Shown here in pieces: positions 24,923 through 31,782 of a stretch of DNA of 33,658 nt (position 1 is the stretch's first letter; every line of letters begins with the position of its first letter). This stretch comes from Acidobacteriota bacterium (GTDB lineage: Bacteria; Acidobacteriota; Terriglobia; Bryobacterales; Bryobacteraceae). The notes beneath the pieces are model-generated. The model made no database searches and was not told where the DNA came from. It saw nothing but the letters and a program-made list of their open reading frames with translations. The position numbers were made by a program, and so were the translations under genes. The DNA lies in NCBI GenBank assembly GCA_026394015.1, contig JAPKZA010000450.1, forward strand, positions 1 to 33,658. Reading direction: 5' to 3'.

Positions 24923-25395
24923 GCCGCCGCCCCGTCGTTCTGCGCCGAAGACGCCGTCTGCGGATGCTCCACAAACACCTCAATCGACAAATTGGCGTAG
25001 TGCCGCATCGCCATCGGCCGAAAGCTGTCGAGAATCTCCCGCGCCTTCGCCTTCCCTTCGTCCCCTTGCACCAGCACCGCCACCACCCCAGCCCCGTCCC
25101 GCGCCAGTTCCAAGTCCAGATCCACGTACACCGCCTCCGTCCCCATCGTCCGCGATAGCGACTCCATAAACCGCGCCCACAGTTCTTTATTTTCGCGATG
25201 CGCCTCCACCAAGGAAACAAACTCCTCAGGAGAGAAATCGATCACGTCATCCTCGGCGAACCCATTGGCCACCAATGCGTCCTGCGCCCTCTTGGCCCTC
25301 CCGTCATTCTCCATCACCGCGACAATATAATTTGTCGGATAAAGCACCCCAAACGACGAAATGTTCCCCGGAAAGCGGTCAGTCATCTCACTCAT
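24919..25395 (-). CDS. Small stress-like hypothetical protein
   Basis: A 158-residue soluble protein. NYIVAVMENDGRAKRAQDALVANGF, then FSPEEFV, then GAGVVAVLVQGDEGKAKAREILDSF and a final MRHYANLSIEVF resemble the beta-alpha-beta proteins that look like YflT/general stress 17M domains. Function is unknown. The ATG at 25395 has a good ribosome site on the coding strand (AGAAGGAGG, about 11 bases upstream) beside a small inverted repeat (CTCC-CAGAA-GGAG) that could cover it. The stop overlaps the CDF stop. Family assignment is weak. Confidence 0.72.
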   Translation of the reverse strand: MSEMTDRFPGNISSFGVLYPTNYIVAVMENDGRAKRAQDALVANGFAEDDVIDFSPEEFVSLVEAHRENKELWARFMESLSRTMGTEAVYVDLDLELARDGAGVVAVLVQGDEGKAKAREILDSFRPMAMRHYANLSIEVFVEHPQTASSAQNDGAAA

Positions 25396-25451
25396 AAGAA
25401 AAAATCCCTCCTTCTGGGAGAGCGATCCGCAGCCCGAGTAGTTTCAAACGT

Positions 25452-25457
25452 TACACT
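25452..25457 (+). promoter_or_regulatory. -10 box placed for a leaderless start
   Basis: TACACT ends 8 bases before the ATG at 25466. No convincing -35 and no Shine-Dalgarno lie between it and the start codon. Confidence 0.4.
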
Positions 25458-25465
25458 AATCTCGA

Positions 25466-26800
25466 ATGATCTCTGTTGATACGCAATTGAAACCCGCCGA
25501 CCTCCGCAGCGGCCTCACCTCCCTTTGGCACGCCTCCGCCGCCAAAATTCGCAATCTCGAATCCTCCTGGCAGCCCGAAAGCGGCGCCCCGGTCTTCACG
25601 ATTGAAGGCCAGTACACGAGCCGTGGCTGGACCGAATGGACCCAGGGCTTCCAGTTCGGCGCGCCCATCCTCCAATTCGACGCGACCGGCGAAACCGAAT
25701 TCCTAAATCTCGGACGCGAGCGCACCCGCCGCTACATGGCCCCCCACATCACCCACATCGGCGTCCATGACCACGGCTTCAACAACGTCAGCACCTACGG
25801 CAACCTCCTCCGCCTCATGCGCGAAGGCCTCATCCCCCACGACCCCTGGGAGGAGCAGTTCTACATCCTCGCCCTCCAATGCACCGGTGCCGTCCAAGCC
25901 GCCCGCTGGAGCTCCACCGCCGACGGCAACGGCTACATCTACTCCTTCAACGGCCCCCACTCCCTCTTCGTCGATACCATGCGCACCCTCCGCGCCCTGT
26001 CGGTCTCCCACCGCCTCGGCCACGTCCTGATGGGCGAAAACGACCGCAAAATCTCTCTCCTCGACCGCATGATCCAGCACGCCCGCGTCACCGCCGAACA
26101 CGTCATCTTCTACGGCGAAGGCCGCGACGCCTACGATCTCCCCGGCCGTACCGCCCACGAAATCATCTTTAACCGCAACGACGGCAACAAGCGCTGTCCC
26201 AACTCGCAGCAGGGCTATTCCCCTTTCTCCACCTGGACCCGCGGCCTCGCCTGGGCCATGCTCGGCTACGCCGAACAGCTTGAATTCCTCGCTACCGAAC
26301 CCGGCGACTTCGCCGACGTCAAGGCCTTCATGGCCCGCGCCGCCCGCGCCACCTGCGACTTCTACCTCGCACACACACCCACCGACGGCATCCCCTACTG
26401 GGACACCGGAGCCCCCGGCCTAGCCCGCATGGGCCACTATCTCGACCGCCCCGCCGAGCCCTTCAACGACCACGAACCCGTCGATTCCTCTGCCGCCGCC
26501 ATCGCCGCCCAAGGCCTGCTCCGCTTAGGCAAATACCTCGACGAACCCCGTTACTGGCAAGCCGGCCTCACCACCGCCCGGACGCTCCTCAGCGATCCGT
26601 ATCTCAGCACGGACCCGAACCACCAGGGTCTCCTCCTGCACAGCGTCTACCACCGCCCCAATGGCTGGGATCACATCCCCGCGGGCCGCAAGGTCCCCTG
26701 CGGCGAAAGCTGCATGTGGGGCGACTACCACCTCCGCGAACTCGCCGTCTATCTCGGCCGCATCATCGACGAAAAACCCTACCTGACCTTCTGGAGTTAA
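25466..26800 (+). CDS. GH88-family unsaturated uronyl hydrolase-like protein
   Basis: A 444-residue alpha/alpha-barrel protein. VHDHGFNNVSTY carries Asp102 and HSLFVDTMRTLR carries Asp170, matching the two aspartates of GH88 unsaturated glucuronyl hydrolases. Also typical are GYSPFSTWTRGLAWAMLGYAEQ, PVDSSAAAIAAQGLLRLG, LLLHSVYHRPNGWD and PCGESCMWGDYHLRELAVYL. GH88 enzymes hydrate the double bond left by polysaccharide lyases and release unsaturated uronic acid. No signal peptide is visible, so it should act in the cytoplasm, where imported lyase products arrive. Neighbours are not sugar genes, though other uronate-related genes are in the window. The substrate is undetermined. Confidence 0.88.
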   Translation: MISVDTQLKPADLRSGLTSLWHASAAKIRNLESSWQPESGAPVFTIEGQYTSRGWTEWTQGFQFGAPILQFDATGETEFLNLGRERTRRYMAPHITHIGVHDHGFNNVSTYGNLLRLMREGLIPHDPWEEQFYILALQCTGAVQAARWSSTADGNGYIYSFNGPHSLFVDTMRTLRALSVSHRLGHVLMGENDRKISLLDRMIQHARVTAEHVIFYGEGRDAYDLPGRTAHEIIFNRNDGNKRCPNSQQGYSPFSTWTRGLAWAMLGYAEQLEFLATEPGDFADVKAFMARAARATCDFYLAHTPTDGIPYWDTGAPGLARMGHYLDRPAEPFNDHEPVDSSAAAIAAQGLLRLGKYLDEPRYWQAGLTTARTLLSDPYLSTDPNHQGLLLHSVYHRPNGWDHIPAGRKVPCGESCMWGDYHLRELAVYLGRIIDEKPYLTFWS

Positions 26801-27279
26801 CCCTCCAGCGCCCCCCGGACGGAGGCCAAAAACCGGGCCTCCTCCGCGCTTACTTTCTCCCCCCCCATCCCCAGGAAGCTCCCCTCGCTCCCCGCATTCG
26901 CCACCGAATCCGCAAATCCCAATACCCACTCCCGATACCCCTCCAACTCCCCCGGAGCCTTCACCCGCAAAGCCGCCACCGCCTCCCGCAGCCATCCAAT
27001 CACCGCCTCCTGCAAAGCCAACCGAGGATCGGCTCCCACCTGCCACACCGCCGCCACCCGCGCCCGCATCGCCCCCATCGCCTCCGGTTTGCACAACGCC
27101 CGAATCAACTCGCTCGCATCCTCCGCCCCCGCCGCCGCCGTCCGCCCGGCCACCAGCATCTCCTTCATCGATCCCACCAAGCCACTTCCCCCCACCAGCA
27201 TCATCGCCAGCCCAGCCCCGTGGGCGGCGTCACAAATCGCCGCCCACTCCGTCCCCGCAAAATCCTCAGCAGTTGCCAT
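26797..27279 (-). CDS. Hypothetical helical protein
   Basis: A 160-residue protein rich in Ala, Gly and Glu, with no signal peptide. The N-terminal half holds AWAAICDAAHG-like segments (exact start FAGTEWAAICDAAHG) and GSGLVGSMKEMLVAGRTA. The C-terminal half has two amphipathic helices. I do not recognise a family. It lies 10 bases downstream of the DUF1080 gene on the same strand and its stop overlaps the GH88 stop by 4 bases. The coding case is supported by its normal, non-biased residue mix and by close operon spacing. Confidence 0.7.
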   Translation of the reverse strand: MATAEDFAGTEWAAICDAAHGAGLAMMLVGGSGLVGSMKEMLVAGRTAAAGAEDASELIRALCKPEAMGAMRARVAAVWQVGADPRLALQEAVIGWLREAVAALRVKAPGELEGYREWVLGFADSVANAGSEGSFLGMGGEKVSAEEARFLASVRGALEG

Positions 27280-27289
27280 AGCTTACAGC

Positions 27290-28090
27290 TTACTTCTTAT
27301 CGTACCCAGGCAACTTCCGCGCCCAGATATTCCGGAACCGCACAAACTCATTATGATCCTGCAACCCCAACGGCTCCTCCGCCGCATGCGCCTTAAACGG
27401 AGCGTTCACCCGGTGCGCCATCGGCCCCGTAACCTCCTTCCGGTGCTGCACCAATACCCCATTGAAAATCACCGTCACAAAAGGCGGCTTCAACAGAATA
27501 TCGCCCTCAAACTTCGGCGCTTCCCAAATGATGTCGTACGCATTCCACTCGCCAGGCTTCCGAATCGGATTCACCATCGGCGGCCACTGCCCATAAATCG
27601 CTCCCGCCTGCCCATCGGCGTAGGTCGGATCGCCAAAGCTATCCAGCACCTGTATCTCGTAGCGGTTCATAATCAACACCCCGCTGTTCCCCCGATTCTG
27701 ACCCAGCTTCGTATTCCCCGGCATCTGCATATATTCGATATGCAATTGCATATCGCCAAACTTGTCCTTGGTCACGGCATCGCCCGCACCCGGCACAATC
27801 TCCATGTAGCCGTTCTCTACCTTCCACGGCTGTGGTGCCTTCCCACGCTTGCCCAGAAAGGTCCAGTGCGACAAATCCTTGCCGTCGAAAAGAATCACGG
27901 CATCCGAAGGCGCATCGCCCAGCTTCGCCCCCGGCGTCACCACCGGCGGCTTCGGCCGGTCGGCGTCGTGCACCTTCCACTTCTGCCCCGGAATCTCCGG
28001 CGTATCCGTATAGCCAGTCACCGCCCCATTGGGCTTCTGCGCGCTCGCCAGCGCCGCGAAAACTGCGAAGGTCGTCAAGATCTTCTTCAT
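27290..28090 (-). CDS. 3-keto-disaccharide hydrolase domain (DUF1080) protein
   Basis: A 266-residue secreted protein with a Sec-type signal (KKILTTFAVFAALASA, cut near residue 18). The DUF1080 jelly-roll shows ILFDGKDLSHWTFLGKRG, WKVENGYMEIVPGAG, FGDMQLHIEYMQMP, NRGNSGVLIMNRYEIQVLDSFG and HNEFVRFRNIWARKLPG near the end. The family binds or cleaves 3-keto-glucosides and is frequent in Acidobacteriota and Planctomycetota. It sits divergent from the PolX gene with 30 bases between; CAATATTG (28110-28117) in this gap is a perfect 8-base palindrome. Confidence 0.9.
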   Translation of the reverse strand: MKKILTTFAVFAALASAQKPNGAVTGYTDTPEIPGQKWKVHDADRPKPPVVTPGAKLGDAPSDAVILFDGKDLSHWTFLGKRGKAPQPWKVENGYMEIVPGAGDAVTKDKFGDMQLHIEYMQMPGNTKLGQNRGNSGVLIMNRYEIQVLDSFGDPTYADGQAGAIYGQWPPMVNPIRKPGEWNAYDIIWEAPKFEGDILLKPPFVTVIFNGVLVQHRKEVTGPMAHRVNAPFKAHAAEEPLGLQDHNEFVRFRNIWARKLPGYDKK

Positions 28091-28120
28091 GATCCGTTAG
28101 CTTATCAGACAATATTGAGT

Positions 28121-29833
28121 ATGGAGAATATCGAGATCGCCAAGCTCCTCAGCGAAACCGCCGACCTGATGGAGATCGCCGCCGAAGACGGCTTCCGCAT
28201 TCGCAGCTACCGCAACGCCGCCGCCGTCATCGAAGGCTACGGCGAACGCCTCGCCACCCTCCGCGCCGACCCCGCCCGTAAGCTCACCGACATCCCCGGC
28301 ATCGGCAAAGGCATCGCCGGCGTCATCGAAGAAATCGAAACCCGCGGCTCCTTTGACCGTCGCGACGAACTCCTCGAGCGCTATCCCCCCACCGCCCTCG
28401 AAATGCTTCACATCCACGGCCTCGGACCTAAAACCATCGCCGTCCTCATCGAGGCCCTCCGCATCACCACCCTCGAAGATCTCGAACGCGCCTGCAAAGA
28501 ACAAAAGATCCGCACCCTCCCCCGCCTCGGGTCCAAGCACGAAGAAAAAATCCTCCGCGGCATCGAACAATACCGTCGCAGCGCCGGCCGCTATCTCCTC
28601 AACTTCGCCGACTCCGTCGCCGCCGAACTCTCGGCCTACCTCGCCGCCACCCCCGGTGTCGAAGCCGTCACCCCCGCCGGTAGCTTCCGCCGCGGTAAAG
28701 AAACCGTCGGCGACCTCGACCTCCTCGTCACCGGCCCCGGAGCCCAAGCCGCCCTTGACCGCTTCGTCGCCCATCCCAAAGTCAGCGAGGTCCTCGGCCA
28801 CGGCGAAAACAAGGCCAGCGCCCGCTTCGGCGTCGAAGGTCTCCAGGTCGATGTCCGCGCCCTCCCCGCCGAAAGCTTCGGCGCCGCCATGCAGTACTTC
28901 ACCGGCTCTAAGGAACACAACGTCTCCCTCCGCCAACGCGCCCTCAAACTCGGCTTCTCGCTCAACGAATACGGCCTCTTCCGCCTCGATGACGAATCCC
29001 GCGTCGCCGGCTCGACCGAAACCGAAATCTACTCCGCCCTCGGCCTCCCCTTCATTCCGCCCGAAATGCGCGAAAACCAAGGCGAGTTCGATCACCCCAT
29101 CCCTGACCTCCTCGAACTCGCCGATATCCGCGGCGACATCCACATGCACACCCGCGAAAGCGATGGGCGCGCCACCCTCGAAGAGATGGCCGCCTCCGCC
29201 CGCGCCCTCGGCCTGGAATACATCGCCATCACCGACCACTCCAAAGCCCTCGCCATGGCCAACGGCCTGGACGAAAAACGCGTCCTCGATTTCGCCGCCC
29301 GCGTCCGCGCTCTCGACCACGAAGCCCTCGGCATCCGCGTCCTCTCCGGCATCGAATGCGATATCCTCCGCGATGGCCGCATGGATCTCGACGACGAAGC
29401 CCTCGCCTCGCTCGATTTCGTCGTCGCCAGCGTCCATAGCTACATGAACCTCCCCCGCGAGGAGATGACCGAACGCTATCTCCGCTGCCTCGAAAACCCC
29501 TACGTGAAGACCATCGGCCACCCCACCGGCCGCGTTCTCCTCCACCGCGAGGCGTTCTTCTACGACTTTGAAACCATTGCCGCCGCTGCCGCCAAACGCG
29601 GCGTCGCCATGGAAATCAACGCCAGCCCCGAACGCCTCGACCTCCACGCGACGCTCATCCGCATCGCCAAATCGAAGGGCGTCCGCTTCACCATCTCCAC
29701 CGACGCCCACCACCCCAAGCACCTCGAAAACATGAAATACGGCGTAAAAATGGCCCGTCGCGGCTGGCTCTCAAAAACCGACGTCCTCAATACCCTACCC
29801 TATAAAGAGTTCAAACAAACATGGGAAAAATGA
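28121..29833 (+). CDS. polX: DNA polymerase/3'-5' exonuclease PolX
   Basis: A 570-residue family X polymerase fused to a PHP domain. An N-terminal helical 8-kDa-type domain has the helix-hairpin-helix DIPGIGKGIAGVIEEIETRG and a second one, IHGLGPKTIAVLIEAL. The catalytic palm has GSFRRGKETVGDLDLLVTG with Asp198 and Asp200; VDVRALPAE gives the third Asp. The PHP domain from about 335 has DIHMHTRESDGR (His341, His343), ITDHSKA and SGIECDIL. Bacterial PolX fills short gaps in base excision repair and uses the PHP domain for 3'-5' exonuclease. The ATG at 28121 begins MENIEIAKLL. The frame is open upstream to 27089, but that part is antisense to the DUF1080 gene. The stop overlaps the NUDIX start by 13 bases. 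Confidence 0.95.
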   Translation: MENIEIAKLLSETADLMEIAAEDGFRIRSYRNAAAVIEGYGERLATLRADPARKLTDIPGIGKGIAGVIEEIETRGSFDRRDELLERYPPTALEMLHIHGLGPKTIAVLIEALRITTLEDLERACKEQKIRTLPRLGSKHEEKILRGIEQYRRSAGRYLLNFADSVAAELSAYLAATPGVEAVTPAGSFRRGKETVGDLDLLVTGPGAQAALDRFVAHPKVSEVLGHGENKASARFGVEGLQVDVRALPAESFGAAMQYFTGSKEHNVSLRQRALKLGFSLNEYGLFRLDDESRVAGSTETEIYSALGLPFIPPEMRENQGEFDHPIPDLLELADIRGDIHMHTRESDGRATLEEMAASARALGLEYIAITDHSKALAMANGLDEKRVLDFAARVRALDHEALGIRVLSGIECDILRDGRMDLDDEALASLDFVVASVHSYMNLPREEMTERYLRCLENPYVKTIGHPTGRVLLHREAFFYDFETIAAAAAKRGVAMEINASPERLDLHATLIRIAKSKGVRFTISTDAHHPKHLENMKYGVKMARRGWLSKTDVLNTLPYKEFKQTWEK

Positions 29834-30348
29834 AAATCATCAGCAGTAAAGAACTGCTCCGCACCCCCATCTTTTGGGTCACCGAAGATACCGCCATCGA
29901 CCCCGAAGGCTTCGAAATCAAGCGCGCCATCATCCAGCACATCGGCAGCGCCGTCGTCATGCCGGTCGATGACCAAGGCCGCATTCTCCTCGCCAAGCAG
30001 TACCGTCTCCCGGCCTCGGCCTATCTGTGGGAGATCCCCGCCGGACGCATGGACGAAGGCGAAACCCCGCTCGCCGCCGCCAAACGCGAACTCCGCGAAG
30101 AGACCGGCTACACCGCCAAAAAGTGGAAGAAGCTCTTCAGCCTCTACATGAGCCCCGGCTTCCTCGCCGAAAAAATGAACATCTTCGTCGCCACCGAATT
30201 GAAAGTCGGGCCCACGCAGTTTATGGAAGACGAACGCATCGAATCGAAATGGTTCACCGCCGCCGAGGTCGACGCGATGATCCAGTCCGGCAAAATCATT
30301 GACGGAAAAACCATCTGCGCCTTCCTGGCCTGGCAGCGGTACCAGTAA
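29821..30348 (+). CDS. NUDIX hydrolase, ADP-ribose pyrophosphatase-like
   Basis: A 175-residue NUDIX protein. The NUDIX box runs from Gly75 to Gly96 (GRMDEGETPLAAAKRELREE within it), with the Glu residues for Mg binding intact. EIPAG before it and Pro112, 16 residues after the box, are the signs of ADP-ribose pyrophosphatases (NudF type), which cut ADP-ribose to AMP and ribose 5-phosphate. ATG 29821 is used; ATG 29830 would start it at MKI. The start lies 13 bases inside the polX gene, so expression is probably coupled to DNA repair. Other nucleoside-diphosphate sugars are possible substrates. Confidence 0.9.
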   Translation: MGKMKIISSKELLRTPIFWVTEDTAIDPEGFEIKRAIIQHIGSAVVMPVDDQGRILLAKQYRLPASAYLWEIPAGRMDEGETPLAAAKRELREETGYTAKKWKKLFSLYMSPGFLAEKMNIFVATELKVGPTQFMEDERIESKWFTAAEVDAMIQSGKIIDGKTICAFLAWQRYQ

Positions 30349-31749
30349 CTAATCCGTAATCGGCGGGGGCAAGAAGTCGTAATCGAGAATCATCTTCTCG
30401 GTCAACGCCACCTTCAGCTCCCGCTCCACCTTCGCCAACTCCGGCTTACCCGCCAAGTTAGTCAACTCCCAAGGGTCTGCGTCCAAATCGTACAGCTCAA
30501 TCACCCGCCGTTTGCCGAAATAGGCCAGCTCATGCTCCGGCTTCAGCTTCCCGGCCTTGTGGGCGGCCGTAATCTCCGTCCACCCCGGCCCCCCGGCCGA
30601 ATCCACCGGCACATACTCCATCTGCGGCGTGCAGTTGTAAATCAACTTATACTTCTTCGAACGCACACACCGCGATAAATCAAACGTCGCGGCCTTCGTC
30701 GTCTCCGTAAACGGAGCGTTCCCATGGTGCAACCGCGCCCCAAAGATGTACTGCCGCGGACCCGCCGCCGCTCCCCGCAGATGACCCAAAATGCTCTTGC
30801 CCGACATATCCTTCGGCACCGGCAGCCCCACCGCCTCCAACACTGTCGGCCCGATGTCTTCGCCCGAAACCAACTCCTTCGAAACCCGCCCCGGCGTCAC
30901 CTGCCCCGGCCACCGAATCAGCATCGGTACATTCATCCCGGAGTCGTACAATGACCCCTTCCCATGCGGCAGCGCCTGTCCGTTGTCCCCGGCAAAAATA
31001 ACGAGCGTGTTCTTGTCCAACCCCCGTTTGGCCAGCGCATCCAGCACCCACTGGAACTCCTCGTCCATCCGCGAAATTTCGTCGTAATGCCGCGAAATAT
31101 CGTCCCGCACCCCAGGCAGGTCCGGCATGTGCCCCGGCACGAAGACCTCCTTCGGATCATGCGTTCCCAGCTTCTCCCACGGGTGATGCGGGTCGTTGAA
31201 ACTCACCCACAGAAAAAACGGCTTCCCCGCCGGCACCTTGTCGAAAAACTGATTCAGAATCTCCGGTGTCTTCGCCCGCGCTCCCGTCCGATCCACGAAG
31301 TCCATCCGGTCCACCATCGTCCGCAGATGGTTCGCCTCGTAGATCGCGTTCGTATCCGTCCCCGCCTGCTCCGGAGCCCCATCCAAATGGAAATTCCGGC
31401 GACACACCCCCGTGTAATAGCCCGCCGCGCGCAGATACTCCGGATAAATCTTCACATCCCGCGGCAGCGGCGAACTGAACCGCCCCATCCGCGCCGCCAC
31501 CGGCGACCGGCCCGTCAGGTAAGCCGTCCGCGACGGCACACACTGCGGCGCCGCCGTGAACATCCTAGTGAACCGCATCGCTTGACCAGCGAAGCGATCC
31601 AGGTTAGGCGTCTTGACCGTCTTGTTCCCCGATACCCCGAGGTCGCGTTCGGTGTGGTCATCCGAAAGCACAAAAAGAATGTTCGGTCGTGCTGGAGCTT
31701 GCCCCAGCGCGACCGAACTCAGCAATCCCAATACCTGTCTACGGTTCAT
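30349..31749 (-). CDS. Sulfatase, alkaline phosphatase superfamily, Tat- or Sec-exported
   Basis: A 466-residue sulfatase. The N-terminus MNRRQVLGLLSSVALG is a signal, possibly twin-arginine-like. The active-site motif CVPSRTAYLTGR has Cys70, the residue converted to formylglycine by the cysteine-type maturation route. LFVLSDDH (Asp30, Asp31) and FAGDNGQ supply metal ligands. The segment WVSFNDPHHPW and the C-terminal LYDLDADPWELTNLAG are typical of polysaccharide sulfatases. It hydrolyses sulfate esters; the sugar is unknown. It follows the receptor gene by 33 bases. TACAAT, 7 bases before its ATG, suggests its own leaderless transcript. Confidence 0.93.
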   Translation of the reverse strand: MNRRQVLGLLSSVALGQAPARPNILFVLSDDHTERDLGVSGNKTVKTPNLDRFAGQAMRFTRMFTAAPQCVPSRTAYLTGRSPVAARMGRFSSPLPRDVKIYPEYLRAAGYYTGVCRRNFHLDGAPEQAGTDTNAIYEANHLRTMVDRMDFVDRTGARAKTPEILNQFFDKVPAGKPFFLWVSFNDPHHPWEKLGTHDPKEVFVPGHMPDLPGVRDDISRHYDEISRMDEEFQWVLDALAKRGLDKNTLVIFAGDNGQALPHGKGSLYDSGMNVPMLIRWPGQVTPGRVSKELVSGEDIGPTVLEAVGLPVPKDMSGKSILGHLRGAAAGPRQYIFGARLHHGNAPFTETTKAATFDLSRCVRSKKYKLIYNCTPQMEYVPVDSAGGPGWTEITAAHKAGKLKPEHELAYFGKRRVIELYDLDADPWELTNLAGKPELAKVERELKVALTEKMILDYDFLPPPITD

Positions 31750-31756
31750 CGCAGCT

Positions 31757-31762
31757 ATTGTA
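31757..31762 (-). promoter_or_regulatory. -10 box placed for a leaderless start
   Basis: On the coding (minus) strand TACAAT ends exactly 7 bases before the sulfatase ATG at 31749. The hexamer at -35 with 17-base spacing (TAGTAA) is poor. Confidence 0.45.
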
Positions 31763-31782
31763 CAGGGAGAATCCGTCCGTTA

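Noticed and set aside
27089-28120. 344-codon upstream extension of the polX frame
   Set aside because: It is Arg/His/Pro-rich and antisense to the DUF1080 gene, and ordinary PolX length (about 570 residues) is reached from ATG 28121.
28097-29722. 541-codon open frame antisense to polX
   Set aside because: Same cause: a shadow of a conserved gene, with a low-complexity acidic product.
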